From Krasilnikovozyma curviuscula (taxonomy: Eukaryota > Basidiomycota > Tremellomycetes > Cystofilobasidiales > Mrakiaceae), in the NCBI GenBank assembly GCA_014825775.1, contig MVAQ01000047.1:47636-111635 (forward strand): a stretch of 64,000 nt of DNA, read 5' to 3'. Numbering within the stretch: the stretch's first letter is position 1; every line of letters starts with the position of its first letter. The notes beneath the pieces are model-generated. The model was not told the DNA's origin and did no database searches. It saw nothing but the letters and a program-made list of their open reading frames with translations. A program made the translations under genes and the position numbers. Of the stretch, positions 23,041 to 34,104 are shown piece after piece.

Positions 23041-26000
23041 TTAATCTTCGACTGGCTTCCTCAGCTCTTCTTGCGCTTCGTCTATCATTCCTTCAGAGGC
23101 ACAGATGTGAAGCAAGTAGACCGCCCGCTCCTTCTGTTCTCTAGAGCTGGACGGGTTTCTTGTGATAGCTAGCCCTTCGGTCAATAAACGGCTGAGAAGA
23201 TCTGACCGAACGCTACGGGAAAACTTCAGATTAGCCCCTATCGGTCACAGGGGAAATGAGGTATCATAAGCTCACGTCAAGGCAGCAAGCGAAACATCAA
23301 GAAAAGCCTCTTCAAAAGACAGAGTATCATGAGAATGATAATCCACAAAGCTGAACATAGACCGGCTTCACTCACTTCCTTCGTCCTTGAAGTCCAGAAT
23401 CTCTCCGGGCACGAAGCAGGCAACGAGCTGGAGATGCTCAAACAGATGTCGAGGACGCATTGACCCGTCCAGCAAGATATCTTCCAGAGCTTGGACAATA
23501 ATGTCTGTGTTTGGAGGCTGAGACCTTGATTTTCGGCTGGATGGCGAAGAGGGTGCTACCACTTTCGAGCCGCCCAGAACGTAAGATGCAAATCCAAAGC
23601 TGATCGTCTTCAACACCTCTGGGATACCATATCCAGATACAGACTCTTTTCCTGTTTCTTGATTTTGATGATGCGCTCTTGATGAATGGATCTTCCTGTG
23701 CCGAGGCGTATGAGATGCCGACGACCGTCGTTCGTGGGGCCTGAGAGATGATTGCGGCGCACTCAGAGCACTGACCAACAGGAGCTCTAGGGAGAAGAGG
23801 GACCGAAGTTTCTGATACGGCGAAGGGTGCAAGGTAAACCGTTTTAAGATGCTTCGAACCCACTCCTTGGCGACCAGATCATCATCGGTGGAGGAGGAGG
23901 ATGTAGATGAAGATGACAGCGTTCCTCGAGCCACAGTCTCGAACCAGCCCTCCTGCAGGGACAAGTGGTTCTGGCCAATGATATAAGCAGTGATTTTGAG
24001 CTTGGTTCGAAGCAAGAAAGATTCTATGGCAGCCAACGTGAGGCTTGTCGATTCCCCGTGCTTCAGGAGCGAAAGATGGCACCCCCCAAAAGGCAAACAG
24101 ATAACCGTTGTTGACTTCTCCAAAGAAATGGGGTGATCCTGTTCTTTCAAGTAAGGACGACAGAGATCATACTCTGTCTTCCAAAAACAAGAGTAAAGGA
24201 TGCTGTGAGGGTCGGAAAGAGCAACAATAGCAGTATCCAGTGCTCGACATCGATAATGGCTGCGTTAGGGAACAAATTAATCAGTTTGATGAATGTGATG
24301 ACCTGAAAAAGTATCACATCACAGCATCAAGGGTAAATCTACGCACAAGTTCGCTTGTTGTCCAGGTGAGGCAAGTTCAAAGCAGATGCCTTTTTGGTGG
24401 ACAACCCACTCCCTCACGTCATTTTCTTGCCTTTCATCCAAGTTGCAAGAGACTTCCACTTCAGCCCTTAGGAGGTCCATTTCTGGTGCGCTTCTGAAGT
24501 ACGAAGAGTAAGCTCGGACTCTCTCGTCATTGATCATCGATCTCAGTGACCTCGCTTCGTCCACTACTCCATCCACCAACAGTTGAATTTCTTGAAGTTT
24601 CATCTCCATGCTGGCAATATGTCTCAGTTTTGCAGCTTCTGCTTCAACAGCTGGTCGAGCTATACTAGAGATGAGTGATGCAAAGTTGTTGGTAGCAAGT
24701 TCGGGCGTTTTGTTTTTGATCTGATGGAGCGTTGCAACGGCTTGACTGAACAACAGCGCTAGGGAGAAGTCAAGATTAGTTTTGGATTCAATAGCTGCCC
24801 TTTTCAGTGTAGTGAGTATGTCAGGGGGCTGAATATTGCTTGTAGGGATGTATCCAGCTCGGATGAGGGAGAGCAGTGCAGAGTGACTGGAAGCAGGCAC
24901 TCTTGTCAGAAACAATAACTGTTGTCTCGAATAAGAATGAGAGAGCCTCACATTCGTTCTTTTTCTGCATCAGAAACTGAAAGACCATCGTCCACCGTTG
25001 TTATAGAGGTAGAAAAGTAATCTCCAGCAGCCAAACTCTTCTCCTTCGGGGAGCTGGCATCACCCCAAGAGAGGTTGCTGCTGACACTTCCCATCGACGA
25101 AGATAGATTTAGAGTTTGATTGTTGGCCAGAGCGCGTTCGTTCGCAGTGAGATCAAGAGCTGAAGGAGGCGTGTAGGAGAGTTGAGACAGCGACGCGGTA
25201 TTGCCAGTGTAGAGAAGCAAGCTTGCACGCAGATCACACTCTTCCAACATCGCAAACTGAACGTCTTCTAGCTCTTTTTCAGTACAAATCGAATGCTGAA
25301 CCTTTTGATGAGGTAGCTGGAAAGGTTCCTTTAGAATAAATCCGGCACCAACTTTGAAGTTGTTCGAGCTGTTACTATGAAAGTGCAAGAGTTGAGGGCG
25401 ACGGTTCACTGTGGGCGAGGACTTAGTGAGGAGTGGAAATATGGCCTTGAATGTACTGATTATTGTGTGGATACCCGAGCTGGAGAGTGAGAAAGCTCTG
25501 GAAGGTGGTGGTCTCGACGAAACAGATGCAGCAGTCCGAGTTTCACCTGAAGGCCTTGAACCAACAAAGATGTTCACCAGCCTAGCCGCTGCTCTCTCCA
25601 GCTCACCAGTTCTAATATGGTCGTCTCTTGGTAAATCTGCTACTAATGAATGGACAGTGAATCCAGCATGCTTAACCATCGCGTTGTACACCGTTTTGAA
25701 TACCTCCTCCAATTTCGTGACATTTTCACTTGAAGAACCCAACCACACCTCATCCATTAGTCGCGTTGGTGTGAACATGTCACTCGAGTTCAGCGAAAGG
25801 GAAGCAGCCTGCTTTGGTTGGATCAAGTGACCGCGAATCATCGCCTGTCTGAGTACCTTGGCAGAGTACCATCGGATGACGAGGATGAGGATGACCCGTC
25901 GATGAGCAGTAGCCTTGAAATTTGCTGGAAAGTGGTTTTGGAGGAGATGATGACAGAGTTGAAGAAGAAGAGGGGTTTTTCCTGAAATGGACGACGGAGC

Positions 26001-27321
26001 TGACAGGGTTTCGATGATCTTGGTCGCCCGAGCCTGGAATGGGGATGGTACTGGCGGGGGGCAATACGATGAGCCATTATAAGCTGGAGAGGAGTCAAAT
26101 GAAGGTCCTAATGGTGTCGAGGGGATCGGTGGTGAGATTTTTAGTTGAGTGGAATCGGCGCCGAGTTGGGGGGCGAGGTGAGATGTGGGTGCTGATTCGT
26201 GAAATGGTGAAGGAGGATGGGATGGTATTTTGAAGGACTTAGACCAAGGGTAATCTCCTGAGCGTATTGAATGAGGTGCTACAGTAGATGCTAGTGAGGG
26301 TGAATGAACATGCCGGTGTGATGAAGATGGATTGGCTTTGACCGTCTCATTCTTCTGTGCCTCCGCAATAACTTCCAACAGACACAGCTCGAATCCCTTC
26401 CCAAATTCAAACGGATTCACAGACTCTGAATCCAGTGAGTCATCATCGACCATCAGGTTGAAAGACCCTACTAGCAACAACAATCTGACCAGCGTCTCCT
26501 CTAACTCCCTCGATCTAGTTGGATCTACCAGTGCAACAGGTGCCCCTTCTAAAGAGTTTTCTATAAGTAAAGACTTGATACCAGTGATCGATTCAAATAT
26601 TGCGACGGTAAACCCTTCTAGAAACGACAACAGACCAGTTGGACCAGCGGCAGAGACGATGAAGCGCAAGATGATCTCCATTCCGGGCTCTGCATCCTTT
26701 ACAGGGTTTTTTGGAATAATTGCATCTAATTCTAATTGTTGGAGAGTTGCGAGGTGAGCGCCGCTGTCAAACGGAGACTGTGCGACGTAGGACAGGAGCT
26801 TGAGTATCAAGGACGGAAATGACGATGGCAGTGAGCTGAATGGTTGAGGTATGCCTCTATTCAGAAGACTTATGTACGAGGACATTGAATCGTTGACCAG
26901 TTGGGAGTGTATCGAAGCGAATTTTATTTCTGAAGCTGAAACACCTTCAACGTACAGAGACGCGAATCTCTGAGCAGCATTCTCTACCGTTGCCTTCTCA
27001 TCATCAGGCACATCATGGCCTACCTTCCTGTTACGAAGTACATCATCTACTATTGCATCCAAAGCTTCTGTCTCTTGAACCAACGCTCGGTGCAGTCTTC
27101 TCAGCGGCGTGACAGCTGCTCGCTGCAACTCTGAGAGCAGTCTGAGGACAAATCACTTCTCAATTTGGTTCGAGAGACCTATAAGCAAGGTTGAATACTT
27201 ACAGAGACCGTCCATGAACCTTTTTTGAAGTTCTCGTGTGCTTTTCAGAAATGAACGGTATCGTTTGAATGATGCTGCTTAGCTTGGTGAGCGGGTGAGG
27301 ACTGCTATTCTGAGATACCAT
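23041..27321 (-). CDS. Large unrecognised protein, roughly 1300 residues
   Basis: A single multi-exon gene starting MVSQNSSPHPLTKLSSIIQ at 27321. A short first exon joins (RSL|LLSELQRAAVTPLRRLH) to a 2.2-kb exon (to about 24952), then to IVPASSHSALLSLIRAGY..., then through TTC CAT at about 24257 to RALDTAIVALSDPHSILYS, and ends VYLLHICASEGMIDEAQEE at 23041. The large exon has helical N-terminal repeats, a Ser/Pro-rich central linker, then FKATAHRRVILILVIRWYSA and DEVWLGSSSENVTKLEEVF. There is no transmembrane segment. The all-helical pattern recalls RasGAP/VPS9-type regulators or trafficking scaffolds, but I cannot confirm any family, so no function is assigned. Confidence 0.8.
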
Positions 27322-27444
27322 GCTGTTGATCTGATGGGTTGAGAGGGATTTTCAGCCTTGTCATGGCTGAATGAGGCGTTGAGTCGAAGAAGGAATTGAG
27401 AATTGGCACAAATAGGGGTCGGCAAGAGGGGCAAGTGCAAGTCG
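27322..27444. promoter_or_regulatory. Divergent promoter between MRS2 and the large minus-strand gene
   Basis: Only about 123 bases separate the two start codons, so the genes must share a very compact bidirectional control region. No specific binding site is recognised. If MRS2 starts at the later in-frame ATG (27505) the gap grows to about 180 bases. Confidence 0.5.
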
Positions 27445-29638
27445 ATGAAGTGCCATGTTTGTGCTACCCGTCACGACAGCCGTCAGAATCATCGCCCCCC
27501 TTGGATGCCTCCCTCTCCCTCCCCGTTCTTGCTGCTAAGAACTTACTCTACCAAACCATTTCTCTCCCATTTCTCACCTTCAACAGCAACAGCAGCTACC
27601 TCAGCCACAGCAACGGGGAGCGGCAATAGCAGGTCCTACTTCGCTTCGCAACATCACCAAACACGATGCTTCTCCTCACTGTCGAAATACGGTCGCCCTT
27701 GCTGTTCTTCTGGTAGCTCTGGGTCAGGTTCACGCCCAGTGAGGCGGTATTCCTACCCGTCGGAAGCTCAAGCGATAAAAGCAGCCAGAGAAGCGTACGA
27801 TGCTGTCATCAACAAGTCTGCAACTTCAGGGAAGAGAGAAGATGATAGGATGGTTCGATGTGAGTAGCAATTTGAACTGGTGATTACCAAAAGGTGGAAC
27901 ACTGTGGTTAAAGCCAACGCTGGCCCTTGTTCTTCCGCTCGCACGTCGACATTGACTCAAATTTCCCGTTGCAGGTATCGTATTGAACGAGAATGGTGAG
28001 GTTGACGCTGCTCCTGGGAAGTTTAGGAAGCTAGATTTGTGTCAGACGCATAAAATCGACGTCAGTTTGTGGTGCTCTTACTCCAACTGATATAGCTGTG
28101 ACTTACACAACGATTTTCTTTGTTTATAGCCCAGAGATCTGCGAAAGATAGACTCGTTGACACCAAACGTAGTGCCCACAATTCTGGTACGAGATGAGGC
28201 GATACTCGTGACGGTCCTTCACATCCGTGCTCTGGTGAAAGCAAATCAGGTCATTCTCTTTGATACGATAGGGAGTAAAGACTCTAGACTTGCTTCTGCA
28301 TTCTTGTACAACCTTCAAGTGGGTCAAATATCCACCCGATTGTCTGCTCCAACTTTCCATGGCTAACATCACCTCCCTCGCAGCATAATCTCAAAACAAA
28401 AAAGGATCAGCCTTACGAATTTAGAGCTTTAGAAACGATCTTAACATCAGCTTGTTCAGCACTAGAAGCTGAAATGGTGTATATGCGAGAGGTGGTGGGG
28501 AATTTACTTGGTGAATTAGAAGTGGACATTGGGAGAGGAAAGTTGAGAAGCTTGTTACACTACAACAGAAGATTGACGGGATTCAGCTCTAGAGCCAATG
28601 GCCTACTGTCTGCTATAGACGAAGTGTTGGAGTCCGGTGAGTCTAATTGCTCTCAGTTCCCAGAGCTACTGTCTGGAACTGCAAACTCATACTGCTCTTC
28701 TCATCAACCTACCCCAGATGAAGATCTCACCGCAATGTATCTCACGGACAAGCTCGAGAGGGACCCAGAAAACCCCAGAACGACGGACGATCATACCGAA
28801 ATTGAGATCCTTCTTGAGTCCGTTTCGAAACAGGTTGAGGAAGTGACGAATGAACTGGAGGATATCATGGTGCGTCTATTTATTCCTTCTCGCATTTGCC
28901 TTTGTCATTGAATATCTGACAAAATCGTTCGCTTGTGTGGTAGGCTAACGTCCAATCGACTCAAGAAATAGTCGACCTCATGCTGGACGCCAACAGAAAC
29001 AAGTTAATGGGTCTGGAGTTGAGGATCGCTATAGTGACGATGGGAATTGGCTCCGGTGCACTGTTAGCAGGTAAATACCCAACTCTTTCGTCTTGCTTCT
29101 TACGGCCCATCACTGACGACTTCATTGAGAATAGGCCTTTTCGGAATGAATGTACGTCGACAACCGGTGTAGTCTCTTTGTTTCGTTTTTTCTTCTCTGA
29201 CTTCTCCTTCTTTTGCAACCATTAAGTTAACTACAAAACTGGAAGAACATCCTTACGCATTCGCCTATGTCTCTGTTGGATCGTTTGCGCTCTCATTGCT
29301 GGTTACTCTCGGTGAGTATTCGCACTTGTCTTTTCCTAGTCACCACACTTACACCTGTTGTAACAACTCAAGGCGGCCTCCGACACCTTGCCAAAGTTCG
29401 TCGAGTGGGCCTTTCGGACTCAGGTGCAGCTCGATCCCCGCCCCCACCTCCGGTCCCAGCCTGCGAAACGACACCACACACCAATTCGGTAACCTGGTTT
29501 CAACCAGCGTCTTCCTTCAAACCACCGCCGCAACCGTACGAAAAGAATCCTTTGAAAAAGTACAACAGCAACCATCACCATCACAACTCGAAGAGCAGTG
29601 TACAGGCGAGGAAGAACGCCAAGTGGAAGTGGAATTAG
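27445..29638 (+). CDS. MRS2: Mitochondrial inner-membrane magnesium channel Mrs2/Lpe10
   Basis: A CorA-type Mg2+ channel of the inner mitochondrial membrane. Nine exons (27445-27859, 27975-28060, 28130-28318, 28384-28636, 28718-28869, 28944-29070, 29135-29151, 29227-29311, 29373-29638) give 529 residues. A long Ser/Thr/Arg-rich, acid-poor N-terminus fits a mitochondrial presequence. The matrix domain follows (RKIDSLTPNVVPTILVR, FRALETILTSACSALEAEM, YLTDKL). Two transmembrane helices flank the signature G-M-N, here AGLFGMN. That motif is split by the 17-base exon 29135-29151, which encodes only LFGMN. The C-terminal tail after the second helix is unusually long and Pro/His/Asn rich. The ATG at 27505 is an alternative start. 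Confidence 0.93.
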
Positions 29639-30228
29639 ATTGAGGTGTTTCGCTTTCAACCATTGTTGTACTTTCATCCCCTCTCTTATCTTATCTAGAT
29701 CTGTACAATGTATCATTTCTGAGACTGAGCTACCTAATATAATGCTGCGCTGTTGCCAGCACACCTTATGTAACTTTTGAAACAACGCTTAACTTTTGAA
29801 ACAACGCGCGCAACAATCTTTTACCCCTTGCGCCTCCTGGCGACATCACGGTTTGCACCTTCCCATCGCAACGCCCACTCAAGCGTTCCTGTCCAAGCAA
29901 TTTCTTGAACGATCTTATCTTTTCTCAGTGATGTGCTGGTTGCTGTGTTGACCTTGCCCACCTTGCTCACCTTGGGTTTGACCATCAACAGCCCTTCGTT
30001 CGTTATTCACTGCTCAGGTCCAGGCGACCTTCAGCTTCGTTCGTATCCTGTAGGTCATCATCAAGTCACTATATATGTTTTTCTTATTCCCAGCTGAGCT
30101 CTTTGTTTCCGATAGTTTCAAGCTCTGGCAGTTTGGGACGACCCCCCGTCGTCGGATTCTTATTCTCATTGTTGCTGGATCGACAATCCTCTTTTCTCCC
30201 CAAAACCACTTACCAATCCTATCACCAA
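29639..30228. other. Intergenic region before the tetraspanin gene
   Basis: About 590 bases. It holds a 19-base tandem duplication (listed separately), several CACCTTG-like words around 29950-29980 and a pyrimidine-rich stretch close to the tetraspanin start. No gene is visible. Confidence 0.45.
29771..29808. repeat. 19-bp tandem duplication
   Basis: The word TAACTTTTGAAACAACGC occurs twice in direct, abutting copies (29771-29789 and 29790-29808), differing only at the last base. It lies between MRS2 and the tetraspanin gene and overlaps no coding region. Confidence 0.85.
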
Positions 30229-31171
30229 ATGGATACGCTGAAGGCTGTCTTATTGTTCTGGGTCGGTCTTGATGCTCTCTTGGCTGTTGCTGGGATCGTC
30301 TCCGTTGCTTTGTCCATCATCTATCGAGCTCCCAATCTGCTGCTCAACATTACACTCTCCACGATGGACCTCAACGGTGAGCATCAGCTCTAGCATCTTC
30401 TTTGGCCTAGTCAATTCTGATTTGCTCCAATCTACAGCGGGAATGGCTCTCGGTACCTTCCTCTTGATCAGCTTCATCCTCTCAATTCCCGCAGTCTTAC
30501 AGAGATCTAACACTACGTGGGGTCTCGTTTGGTTCAACTGGGTACTCGTCGCAGATGGAGTGTTTTCAATCGTCATTGGAACAATTGTGTGGTTTTTCTC
30601 CCTCAGAACAAGGAGAGAGTACGAAAGTAACTGGCTAGGGCTTCCGCAGGAGAAACAAGCTGCGATTCAAAACATGGTGAATTTTATCGCACTCAGTTCC
30701 TGGACATTATTTAGATCTAACAACTAATATTCTTTCAATATTTGTTCCTGAGTTTAACTGCTGTGGTTACTGGAACGGCACATCGTCTGGCGATTTCGTT
30801 GCTCAAACTGGATTCTGCGCCGACCCTACGTTCGCCGCTTCCAACACCACCGTCGGCTGCATTACCTCCATCACCTCTTTCACTGACATGACTTTGGAAA
30901 CCAGCTTCTCGTGAGTGGTTACTGTGAGTCTAAATCAAAACTTGAACAGACTCTGATGGTCCTCTCTCGCACAGGACCATCTATGGCTATGTCGCTATCA
31001 TCTTATGCCTTATGCTTGCAACCACCTGTTTGATAAACGAGGTAAATAATCTAATCTTCTTAACTTTCCGAGCGAAAACCTGACAGATAAGTTGATATCT
31101 GTATTGAACAGCGTAAACTCAAAGAGAGATTCCTCAAGATTGACGAGAAGAGAGGCAGCGCTTTCGTTTAA
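30229..31171 (+). CDS. Tetraspanin
   Basis: A four-pass membrane protein of the fungal tetraspanin type. Five exons (30229-30376, 30438-30676, 30753-30910, 30975-31041, 31112-31171) give 223 residues. Three hydrophobic segments lie before the large extracellular loop: KAVLLFWVGLDALLAVAGIV, AGMALGTFLLISFILSIPAV and GLVWFNWVLVADGVFSIVIG. The loop holds the diagnostic Cys-Cys-Gly (FNCCGYWNG) plus two further cysteines (GFCADP, VGCIT). The fourth helix is YGYVAIILCLMLATTCLI. A short basic cytosolic tail ends in GSAFV. The spacing of the CCG and later cysteines matches small fungal tetraspanins; which subgroup (Pls1, Tsp2, Tsp3) is not clear. Confidence 0.87.
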
Positions 31172-31378
31172 GGCTACTTTTGAACGTCGCACACTACATC
31201 TCTCTGTAAGGTGATTGTATGAGAATGTGTATCACATTTTGCCCTAGATATTCAATATTTCGAGATACATTCAAATCCTTGCTCGTGCTAACTCGCAATT
31301 CGCAAAAGTGAGCTAAACGATAAAGATCACATCTCGAATCCCAGGTATATAAAATATTACAGTCCGTAAAAATGACCA

Positions 31379-32852
31379 TCATGCCCTTGTGACATTCTGG
31401 TATGCAGCGCTAGTCGTCTCGTATTCTGTCGTGAAAAGTCTTCCCTGTTCTTTGACTATCCATCTGGCAATATGGGGAAGGAGGCAAATGTCAGTTCGTG
31501 ATACAGAAAGTAAAACAGAAACAGAAGCAGAAGCAGAGCAACAATCGGAGCGAGAATTACCTGAGCAAATCGGCAATATGGTCTCTCAAAGTGTCTACGG
31601 AATCCGCGTCCATGCTCGTATGCGCGATGAAGGCTGGCAGGTTGACTGTGGAAGATATTGAGATTGCAACCTGTCAGTAATAATAATTTTCACCGGAAGC
31701 GTAGCTATGAGAAAGAAACCCCACCGAAGAGTCTCAAGAAATGCTCAGCGCCGTAATATTCGCTGGGTTCAAAATCGTCACTCGCCTGGGGCTGATACTT
31801 CTTTCGGAGGTCCGTGTATTGATTTCGTTCCAGTCTGTAAAGCAAATTTGAGCCTAGACATTTGTCGAAGTAGAGTTGCAAACCCAAGAGGACTTCATAG
31901 AGAATCGCTTCTTGTTTCCTAAGATAGCAACGGGAGTTAGAGGCATTTGAGCCCAATGAGAGGGGAAGTAAGGTGCAGCTTACGCTGATGCTGTTTTGTC
32001 AGCGAACTTTGATTTGATGCTTCCAACGGCGAAAGTTTTGTATTCCTCAAGGATCGAGCGAACGTTTGGCGTGCGAGGAAGAGGGACAATCTAAAGTGAT
32101 AGGGCGAAATACGTCGTGAGTACATACAACGACGAAATGGCAGTACGAGTGGATTTTTAGTGAAGGAAGTACAACTTACTTGCTGGTTTTTAGTGACAGC
32201 CTCCCAATCGTCTACGAGTTGAACTTTGAGAGATTCAGGAATTGCAATCTTGACCTCTGGGCGCTTGACCCATTCAGCTTCCTGCCCGGTCCAAGAAAGG
32301 GAGAATTATCAGCGAACAACTCTGGGAGGTATGGTTTTAGACTGAAGCTGGAACTGGACTAACGGTTTCGCCTTCACGAGGTCTTTTCCTAGAAGCATCC
32401 GTTATTTTCTTCGCTGTCGATCTGGAAGCTGCAGCAAGTTCCTTTCCTTCACTAGCGTTTTTCTGATCAATAAGTCTTTGCCTCGTAGCTTGGCCGGCAG
32501 CGTCGTTCCGTAAAAGACGCGAAGCAGGTACCCATTCGTCCCACCTGCAAAATCGCGAACGGAAAATCGACCAGAGCTACGTTAGCTCAGGAAGAAGAGC
32601 ATGAGATAAGAAGACAAAGACCAGGTGTAACTCACGTCGCTTTCCAACCGTTGTAGTGCACAAAGTAGAAAGCTTCAGCAATTCCATTCACCTGTCGCTC
32701 CTCCTGCTTCTTGATCTGATCAGGGTTTGAGAGTCAGTAATAGTATCCTTCATACAAATATCGCAGAATTGTACCTACTTTAGCTCCATACACTAATGGA
32801 CCATGGAAGCATAGCACATTTTCTTCAACTGCATAGGCGAAATTTGACATTT
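31379..32852 (-). CDS. EAF3: EAF3/MRG15 chromodomain-MRG protein
   Basis: A subunit shared by the NuA4 acetyltransferase and Rpd3S deacetylase that reads H3K36 methylation. It starts MSNFAYAVEENVLCFHGPLV with a MRG-type chromodomain (EAFYFVHYNGWKATWDEWV, with the aromatic residues of the methyl-lysine cage). A basic linker follows (RKRPREGETE). The MRG domain has VKIAIPESLKVQLVDDWEA, LPRTPNVRSILEEYK, LGLQLYFDKCLGSNLLYRLE and YYGAEHFLRLF. Splicing then gives VNLPAFIAHTSMD and finally RWIVKEQGRLFTTEYET. Several introns are present, including one inside the last part of the MRG domain. It is divergent from APC11 with about 200 bases between starts and convergent with the tetraspanin gene. Confidence 0.93.
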
Positions 32853-33056
32853 CGTTCGAGACGCGCGCTGACAACAGTTCTATTCGGAGGAGAAGAGGTT
32901 CTCAGTGGTACTTATAAGAGACTGGTTAACTTGGGATAGATCATAGCTTACAATTGAGAGGGTATAAGATGTTACGTTTAATTTTGAGAAGTTGGGAGTC
33001 AAGAGCCGGGAATTCTCAGCTCAAGAAGTCAACTCGAAACCACGACTGAATCGGAA
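32853..33056. promoter_or_regulatory. Divergent promoter between EAF3 and APC11
   Basis: About 204 bases separate the start codons of EAF3 (minus) and APC11 (plus). It probably serves both genes. No named site is recognised. Confidence 0.5.
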
Positions 33057-33658
33057 ATGAAAGTCCAGTAAGTCGTAATACCCTGTCGAAAAAGTGATTC
33101 TGCAATGTGGATCTGATATCGAATCACTTTCTAGCGTGAAGCATTGGCATGCTGTTGCTATGTGGAGATGGGATTTACCTGTTGACCCTGACGTTGCTGA
33201 AGGAGACGAAGAGGTTTGTGGCATCTGTCGACTGGCGTTCGATAGCACATGTCCCGATTGTAAAATACCTGGAGATGATTGTCCTTTGAGTAAGCTTGGT
33301 CTTTGATTAGCTGCTTTCGAAGAGGTTTTGCTAACTGTGCTCCTTTGGCGCGTTCTTCTCTCGTCAGTTTGGGGAACCTGCGGTCATACGTTCCATATGC
33401 ATTGGTAGGTACAAACTCTCATCTAAATTTGGGAGGTTGCTTATTGCTGCCTGTGATCTCGAACAGTCTGCTCAAATGGATTGACACAGAGAGCTCCAAA
33501 GGACAGTGTCCTATGGATCGACGAACTTGGGGTACGTCGTTTCAAACTTCTTCACGGCCTTCTTAATGCTCACATTATCTGTTTTTGTAGTTACTGCTGA
33601 ACGTGAAGCGAAACCATCATCGCCCGTCAGCCCCAGAGCGGAGCTCGAAGAAGCCTAG
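33057..33658 (+). CDS. APC11: Anaphase-promoting complex RING-H2 subunit Apc11
   Basis: The catalytic RING subunit of the APC/C ubiquitin ligase. Five small exons (33057-33067, 33135-33289, 33368-33404, 33467-33531, 33591-33658) give 111 residues. The first exon is only 11 bases, encoding MKV plus two bases. The protein reads MKVHVKHWHAVAMWRWDLP, then CGIC, CPDCKIPGDDCPL, WGTCGHTFHMHCLLKW and CPMDRRTW. The APC11-specific CPDC-PGDDCP segment separates it from Rbx1/Rbx2. The last zinc ligand is Asp (CPMD) rather than the Cys of human APC11. Fission yeast Apc11 and Rbx1 also use Asp there, so the RING should still fold. The C-terminal tail of about 15 residues is an extra. Confidence 0.94.
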
Positions 33659-34104
33659 GTTGGTCAGGCTAAGTCGATGATTCAATCGCTACCACCTGAA
33701 ACGCGCCAAGACCTGGATACGCTCTCATCAGGAGTATTCTTCACCAGTAGGGCCTCCCCTTGTCTGGCAACATCCATTTGTCTTGCGGCCATCGCCATTC
33801 TTGGAATACAACCTCGCCCATACACGCGGTATCCTCGACTACAACGGAGACCGTATGAAACTAAGGGGATACGAAAGGAGAGATAATGACAGGAAGCAGA
33901 GACGTCGAGTATGTAAATGCAAAAGCGGGAAGGAAATTAGCTTGTGATAAGGAAGTGATATTGTGGTTAGGTGAATGATATAATTGTAATGAGAGTCTAA
34001 GAGCGTCAAAAGCGAAACAAATACTATGAAGAACAAGGCAGGAATCAAGTAGGCCAAGTCCAAAAGAAGGGTATCTAAAGATTTCTACTGAACACGCCAC
34101 ACGC
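33659..34104. other. Convergent intergenic region
   Basis: About 445 bases between the APC11 stop and the stop of the OSBP gene. Both strands contain short frames with no recognisable product. It presumably carries the two 3' ends. Confidence 0.45.

Noticed and set aside
33057..33658. RING protein as Rbx1 rather than APC11
   Set aside because: The Asp ligand resembles Rbx1, but the CPDC and PGDDCPL segment and MKV start are specific to APC11.
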